Assembly (NCBI RefSeq): GCF_001949145.1 | Contig: NW_019091391.1 | Span: 29,596-93,595, forward strand | DNA: 64,000 nucleotides | Origin: Acanthaster planci | Lineage: Eukaryota; Echinodermata; Asteroidea; Valvatida; Acanthasteridae | Reading direction: 5' to 3' | Shown: positions 57,600 to 64,000 of the stretch, piece after piece | Layout of the letters: each line of letters starts with the position of its first letter | Numbering within the stretch: position 1 is the first letter of the stretch | Notes under the pieces: generated by a model | Database searches by the model: none | The model's input: the letters and a program-made list of their open reading frames with translations, nothing else | What the model was told of the DNA's origin: nothing | Position numbers and translations under genes: made by a program

Positions 57600-58109
57600 A
57601 AAACGTACATGTTATACAACCCACATGCACACTCCGCATTCCGTGGACCTCCTATTAGAGTAAGGGAACATTGGCTTTTTGCTGTATTTTTTGGCAACAC
57701 TGACCGATTTCACGCCTTTTGACCTCTAGAAATGGGACCCTCTTGAAGTGAGTGCCAATTCGTGTGTGTAACCTACGTCACGCACGCAGCAATCACAAAC
57801 AAAATTACAAATAGAGCTCCGTGCTTTGTGTCAGTTACAATGCAAATGATCAGGCGATATCAATTTGGTGACAAGGCAGATGTCGTGCAAATAACATCTG
57901 TTATTTGGAAATGCGATCTGTTGTATGTAGATATAATAGCCCTTGTCACGTTTCACCTGAATGCATCAATAGCGCCTGAAGTAAAAGAATGATTTCTAAC
58001 TAAAATTCATCCCAAGAAACACTCGTATCGGAGTTTTACCTATGTATTCAGTTCTTCGACTGATATGTCCAGTACTGCATGTATGGTTTACCTTGAATGT
58101 GTTCGGACA

Positions 58110-58362
58110 CCGAACTTAAATGTTATTCATTTCTGATAATGACACCAAGGATTCCTCAAAAGCTCTCTGAGGAAACCTGTAGAGAGGGGACATTAAGGAG
58201 CAGTTACATTTTTGGAAGTGGGGGGAATATTCTGGGTAAAACCAACGGAATCAGGTAGGGACTGAAAATCCAATCCACATGTGGACCGGGCCGGTATTCG
58301 AACCCGTACCGCAGAGGTGGAAGGCGAGGAAAGAACCATTACGCCAACCTGACTCCCCCGTT
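58110..58362 (-). mobile_element. tRNA-derived SINE, second type
   Basis: On the minus strand the head starts near 58360 with A box TTGGCGTAATGG (58336-58347) and B box GGGTTCGAATACC (58293-58305). The body reads GTGGATTGGATTTTCAGTCC and ends near ATTATCAGAAATGAATAA. The tail differs from the SINE at 43330-43580, so this is a separate family. The head is too diverged between the boxes to be a functional tRNA gene. Confidence 0.82.
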
Positions 58363-60167
58363 GTGGTATTAATTCTTGACGTATAACTTGGGCAACAGCT
58401 TTCGTCCAGTGAGTAGAAAGGATCCTTGTGAGTGACATAAACTCGGGAAAACAAAATTGTTCCTGTTTTTGTATCCAGTTCTGAATTTTCTTCTTCTGAG
58501 AAATACGGTACACTTTTTTTTCGTTGGTGTGACACAAGAACCAATCCAAGGTCATGTTCGTGTTTATGCAAACACCGTAGGTTTCCGAGAGCTTTTCGCG
58601 TCATTTGATCTTTGATGGCCTTGCCAGGGTTCTACAGGCCTTCATTGATGTCACGGACTCAAACTCCAGGTCATTCCTAGTAACTTGGTAGGGGCGTAAA
58701 TCTGGGGGAAATGGGTATAAACTTATCCAACCCACTTTTGACCCAGGAGTGAACTATTGGATCAACATGCCCACATACACACAAAACCTTTTCTTCGGTG
58801 AGGTGACAGGAGAAGAAAAACAGTGGATTTAGAGGGGTTTTTCAGTCTTCCCAACAACCAACATTTTATTCAATACATGTACATGCAAGGGGAGAAAAAG
58901 GAACAAAAGTTTTAAATTCGTCATTTTGATGTAATAACCATTGTACATATGTATCATGAATAACGCCCCCATCCGCCCGAATTGAAGTGCACCCCAGGTG
59001 ACAAAAAAAAATTTGGTGGTAAGTTTTCCAAGCGGGTTCTTGCACGCGTTCTGCGTGTACGCAAAGACCATTAAAAAAAATTCGTCACGTGTACTCGGCG
59101 TAGGCCTACCCCGTGTCAAATGCACCACTGATCTCCATTATAAACGCGCCTGTGCGGTGGGTACTAAAAAAAACACGCCCTCTTTTGTTCTGCTCGGAGC
59201 GGATAGTGGCGTGTGGTGTCCATCCAGCAACCCCATCTCCGCTTTTAGAATTTCCACTATTGGACATTTTCGATTTCATTCATCCCCAATCCCCCTCGTC
59301 CCAGCACAGATTCATGCCATAGCTTGGAAGCCCCATAACACGCATACTTGCCGTGATGTTGAAGTACGTTATGCAATAATGCAAAACTTACAGTCCGATA
59401 CTCAGTGGACTTCATAGATCGTCGGAGAAAAAGAAACCACCGTTTACATTGAAATTTCAAAAGTAAAATTAAAATGTTATGCGATGCTCCTAAAAACTGG
59501 GGGCACTTTTGTTTTAATGATGCCCTTATGGGTCAAATAATGGATGAATTGGCGACCAGGGGTGGGAATCATGAGTAGGCCCAGGAAAATGAAGAGCATG
59601 TGATAAACATTGTACGGAACCACTGTTTCGAGACCCAAAACAATGCTTTCTGCCGCTTAAGTCCAGTGAAACATTGCTGAATTTTTTGTATGGTTTTACC
59701 AACCTCCATTTGTATATAGATGCGGTAAACTAATTCAAACTCCATTTCAAACAGTGTAAAATCAATAATTGAATAACCGGAACCCGGGGCAACCGACCGA
59801 AGTCACTGAGGCCTCTCAAATAAAAAACAGTGTGTGGTTTGGACCTTCGGATTTCATTTGATTTTCAAATTTTAGTTGGTTAACCGATACATTTTTAATT
59901 ATTCGCCCCAAACAAACTCACCCCCGCCCAAAAAGTGAACGGTCAAGTCTTCTCAGCAGCCATATTTCAAATGAAATATCTCAACTTTCTGAGGCTCTTC
60001 TCACAATTTTTACTTCTGTCTGCTTTGCCAGATGGGAGCTCCTGAAACTTACTTACACAATCCCACAATTTCTTGGCCCACACAGACTCTTCTTTTCGAA
60101 AGAACCTGTAGCTTTTAAGCGCCTGCGCCCAGCGGAGCCTTCCTTGAACTGGGACAGTGCACCCCCA

Positions 60168-60250
60168 GTGTGCGTTTCTTCATTGCGCAAGGCATGGTGG
60201 GAACCAACACGGCGCGGAAAGATTGTACCCTTGGGAACGAGGTTGAGTTT
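60168..60250. repeat. Dispersed short repeat, copy 2
   Basis: TGTGCGTTTCTTCATTGCGC, GGCATGGTGGGAACC and TTGGGAACGAGGTTG match the order seen at 44528-44630. Confidence 0.65.
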
Positions 60251-60639
60251 CGACTCATGCGTAACCCCGCACTCTGCCGCTACAAACAATTGAGCACAGC
60301 ACGACGTGGCAAATGCGAGTGACAACACTCGTCAACCACAAGCGGTCGACAAAGCAACAGTCGTCGTTTGCCCTCAGTTAAAACTGCACAGCGCCCCCTC
60401 TTGTTCTACCTGACCATCCCAAGATTTTGCAAACGCTGAAAATAAAATCTAGCATTTTTACTCCAAAGCAGTAACCTAAAGAACCGTCACAAGTTTAGGT
60501 TGGGGGAATGAAACGCACGCGCACAGGGTCGCGCGCGTTGTGGCTCAGACCGCCCGAAGTATGCCTGGGAAATTTCTACTGCAGCGAATTTCGGAATTTT
60601 TTTAAATTAGAAATTCGTGCTACCGATATCTACTGTGCA

Positions 60640-60840
60640 AAAACGTTTGTGTTAAAACAACACTTTCTGGTGTTATCAGATTATCATGTCAAATGTTGTT
60701 TTAACACCACTGGTGTTATTTTACACAACTTGTAAATTTGTTTCCAGTGTACAATATTAATTAATACAAGTGCTACAATTCACTTAAGGGTAACACCATC
60801 CGCGTTTAAATAACACCGAAAGTGTTGGCGTGATCCTCTA
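60640..60840. repeat. GTGTTA-rich dispersed repeat, possible copy 3
   Basis: TGTGCAAAAACGTTTGTGTT and GGTGTTATCAG resemble the left part of 53168-53345. TAACACCACTGGTGTTA is an internal palindrome, and GGCGTGATCCTCTAGTGAT resembles the reverse complement of its centre. Relationship is probable but diverged. Confidence 0.5.
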
Positions 60841-61150
60841 GTGATAAGTAATAAGAATGAATACTGTGCATCGGGTGCGTCTGTTACAAATAATGTTTGG
60901 AGGAAAATCAGTTGAAATAATGATGACTCAGTATGAGTTTTTGTCGGGATTTCGCGGTGCGCGTGCAAAACCAACACAAAGGACCGGTTCACAACGAACC
61001 GGGTACACTAGAACCATTTCCTGAACTGTATTGAGCACCTGGAAAACGACATCAATCATCCCAGCTTGGGTTTGTGGGGGAATAATTCTTGCCCCTTTTA
61101 TTCCTGTAAACCATGCATAACGGGAAATGGGCTGCAACCACTGAACGGCT

Positions 61151-61258
61151 GTCCGAATTATTTGGCTGCGGCTTGGAATTATACACAACCGTGCAGACAT
61201 GGCTGCAAACACAGTCATACTTGTGCCTAATCTCAAGCCGCAGCCAATTCGTTTGGAC
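61151..61258. repeat. Imperfect inverted repeat, about 31-bp arms
   Basis: GTCCGAATTATTTGGCTGCG at 61151 pairs imperfectly with the segment ending AATTCGTTTGGAC at 61258; the GGCTGCGGCTTG core is exact. Confidence 0.7.
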
Positions 61259-64000
61259 GCGACTTACTTCAACTGGAGTGTATAAAAAAACTTTAAAAAG
61301 ACATTCGCCCAGAGTGGTAACTAGAGTCGAAGAGAACGCACCTGAGATTTTTGGCAGTAATCAGAAGCGTGCATACTGCAAAATTGATTCACTGTGTTCA
61401 TTTATTGGAGCTTACTGTATACGTCTTTTGACTAAGTTGACTTGAAAAGATTATCGAAACTCAGTGCCGCAACACGACACGTCACTGCGAGAGCTTCACA
61501 CTCACAGTTAAAATCAAGTTATCTCGCTGAACGTGGGTTCCGTTGAAGGCTTTACTGCTTCCAACACCTACAACAGTGCGCACACTATTCGGTAGCATAA
61601 ACCCATGCTCAGTGACAGAAGGCAGACAGTACTTCTTCGATGAGAATTGTTTTCTTCCCGTACGTTGGACAACAAGAATCGTTTTCTTGATGGCCAGTGG
61701 AATCAGTATCACACGCTGGACCGGACCAGATTTCCTCAGACCTTCGGCCGCTTTCGTTGTTTTACTCCTAGCTGGAATTCGGACGACAGTACTTGTAAGT
61801 GACAAAAATCCTAGCATCCTTTCAGACAAGATTTTCCAGGAGTAGTGGGGCGCGTATCGTGCGACGTGTTCGACCGGACACGTAGCAGCTCCTCACGGCG
61901 GCCGTGCAGACTCGAAGCTATCACCTTGTAACTCGGTAGGGAATGTTGATATAAAATCAATGCAGAGGGCAAAAGACGCAAACTTTGAGCACTGCATGCC
62001 TGGCTACACGAAACAACTCAGTGTACATGTTCTTCGGTCATATTTAGCACGACCGACCGGCTTAGATTGTTGGAGTTGATCATAGTAAGTGAACAGGAAT
62101 GGTTTCGGCAGTGGACTGCAGTTTTGGAGGTTTGCCCTTGAGTTCCCGATTGAAACATGAGTGAGGTTAAAAGCTGTGCCCGTAGAGTGTGTTTTTTAAT
62201 GTTTTGTTTACCCCGCGTATAGGCCTATGCGGAGAGTATGGATACAGATAGGGCAGTGGAAAATGAAATAATAGAATGACAACAAAATATAACTGGAAGG
62301 GGTTCATAAGAACCACTGCTTGTCAAGTACAGACTCCCTAAATTATGTTGATTGTAGATTGGGAACACCGAATGAGGAGAGAAATTACTCATTAAGCTAC
62401 AATCAACGCGATATAAAAACTAGATATAACTTGTAAGGACATGACAGTAGAGAAATATGGAATATAAACTCAAGAAAGAAACGTAAAAGTACAATTACAA
62501 ACGAACAATAAGATTAAGGAATTTTGGGACGTCAAAAACTATTAAACCTTATAGTCAGGTAAGAATAATGGAAGTATGAATTTAGTGTAATTAATATACG
62601 TACGTGGGAAACGTTTTCCAATTCTTTTTTCAAAGACTGTCTTTTTTTCTAGACCAAAAGGCTTAAAGTTGAGGTTAATCGGTCACAGTTTGCTCAAGCT
62701 TTGAACTTCACCTCTTTTGAAGAAAATGAACACATCCTGTAACTCAAGTCACTGCTCTGAAGCTGCGCGCGGGTTAGACCCCCGGTGTGCCTAAACATTG
62801 TGTGGGCAGATCATTAATCATTGTCTAAGAAGCCTGGGGCGTGAAACTTTGAACTCTCATACGCCTCAAGCTCGAAAGATTTAGCCACCGATCGTTGTGT
62901 AATGAAAGCAAGCATTGAAGTGACCTTTTATAATTCGCATACATGTACCAAGTATTTTCCTAAGATAGCTCCCTGCTTTTTAATTTATAATGGCCTTCAA
63001 TGAAATTGTTAATAAATACGGCCGCCCGTCGGGCAGTTTCCGATGTCCTTCAAGACTAAACCATGACGACACAGAGGTGAAACTCAACCAAACGGTTGTG
63101 AGTTTTAGTAGGAAATTGTAAACTATTTTGTTTTGTAAAATCGGCGATAATTCGCCTTTTTTCCCAAAAATTCTTAAACATTCGTAAACTTCAGATCAGT
63201 TTGTAATATATATTGCGCTTCCTGTGTCATTAAACGCACTACAGTTGAAAAGCTTCGGTGAGATGCAACATACTCAGTGGCTGAATAAGAACGTGGACTC
63301 ACTTGGGCCTTTCCCGCAGTGTTACGTTTATCCTGTGAGTTGGCCTAGAAAAATCTCACATTTTCTGTTTCAGACCACACGAGTCCTTGCTCGAGTCACC
63401 CCTCTTCGTCATCCCAGCGGTTTCCAGTGAATGAAAGTGTTTAAGCATTGCCTCGAACCATTTACATAATGTGATACACATTTCCGTGAGCTTGCGTCCT
63501 CCAATTTGACGACAGGTCAACGACCTATACACGTTGCTACGGCGATGTTTTCCTGAATTTCTTGTCTGGTTTCGTTGAGTTGATTCACTTTTACGAAACT
63601 TTGTATATACACCTTCGATAAGCTCGATTAAATAAAAATCTCCTAATTTCATACAGCGGTGATTTTCATATTTGGCGCCTGATCTGATCATTTATACAAG
63701 ACTGCATTTTTCCCATTTGAAGACATTCCATCGCGTTAGAGTTACACAGGATCGAGAGTAAGATGTTCGCTCACGCGTGCCCAGATCAAAGCAGTTGCGT
63801 GATCAAAGCAAAGATTTTAATTCAGCCTCAAGTGATCGCAAAGGTGCCTTCAATTTTGAGCAGTCTTCAGCGCTGCGTGGCAAGAAACATACTGTGAAAA
63901 TTATTGGTCGTTAAAACACTTCACTGAATGCTGTGTGCCAGATGAGTGAACATGTTTTCGCACGTCTCACGTTTGCTTCGGAGAACCGAAACCCGTCACG

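Larger units (their letters stand above)
56934..64000. other. Upstream flank, no gene resolved
   Basis: No supported exon. Holds one SINE, two inverted repeats, two dispersed-repeat copies and a small assembly gap. Open frames at 60053-60328 and 61482-61829 (minus) lack recognisable motifs, and the first begins at GTG. Confidence 0.45.

Noticed and set aside
60053-60328. Signal-peptide-like frame on the minus strand
   Set aside because: Its first codon is GTG, no splice partner is seen, and it overlaps a dispersed repeat.

Overview
The window is animal nuclear DNA: short exons with GT-AG introns and consistent reading phase, AT-rich introns, a satellite block, tRNA-derived SINEs and many fold-back repeats. 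Two protein-coding genes can be reconstructed, both on the minus strand. I see no rRNA gene, no functional tRNA gene, no CRISPR array and no prokaryotic or viral gene. The gene content suggests a non-vertebrate metazoan, probably an invertebrate deuterostome, but the species cannot be fixed from the sequence alone.

Positions 26416 down to 4757 (minus strand) hold at least 16 exons of a pro-epidermal growth factor (EGF precursor) ortholog, about 1100 residues without the missing signal-peptide exon. Order: short Cys-rich N-terminal segment, one calcium-binding EGF module, YWTD beta-propeller 1, a short linker, YWTD beta-propeller 2, two EGF modules, a Thr/Pro-rich stalk, a last EGF motif with ErbB-ligand spacing (C-x7-C-x5-C-x10-C-x-C-x8-C), one transmembrane helix and a tyrosine-containing cytoplasmic tail. 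The last EGF motif is split by a phase-2 intron between its fourth and fifth cysteines, as in vertebrate ErbB-ligand genes. Splice phases agree across every junction I could read. The vertebrate EGF modules between the two propellers are absent, and one EGF module sits before propeller 1 instead. A 606-base assembly gap (11109-11714) lies in one intron and could hide a further EGF exon.

Positions 56869 down to 54255 (minus strand) hold a compact four-exon gene for a secreted protein of about 276 residues: signal peptide, short amphipathic neck, then a Cys-containing region whose start loosely recalls the start of fibrinogen-like domains. I do not recognise the family.

Positions 1-1745 are an AT-rich satellite (about 11 monomers of about 166 bp) that grades into decayed copies by about 2000. 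Positions 26417-54254 (about 28 kb) and 56934-64000 show no exon I can support; they carry SINEs, fold-back elements, dispersed short repeats and a 99-base gap (57501-57599). The signal-peptide exon of the EGF precursor should lie upstream of 26417, but I could not identify it.
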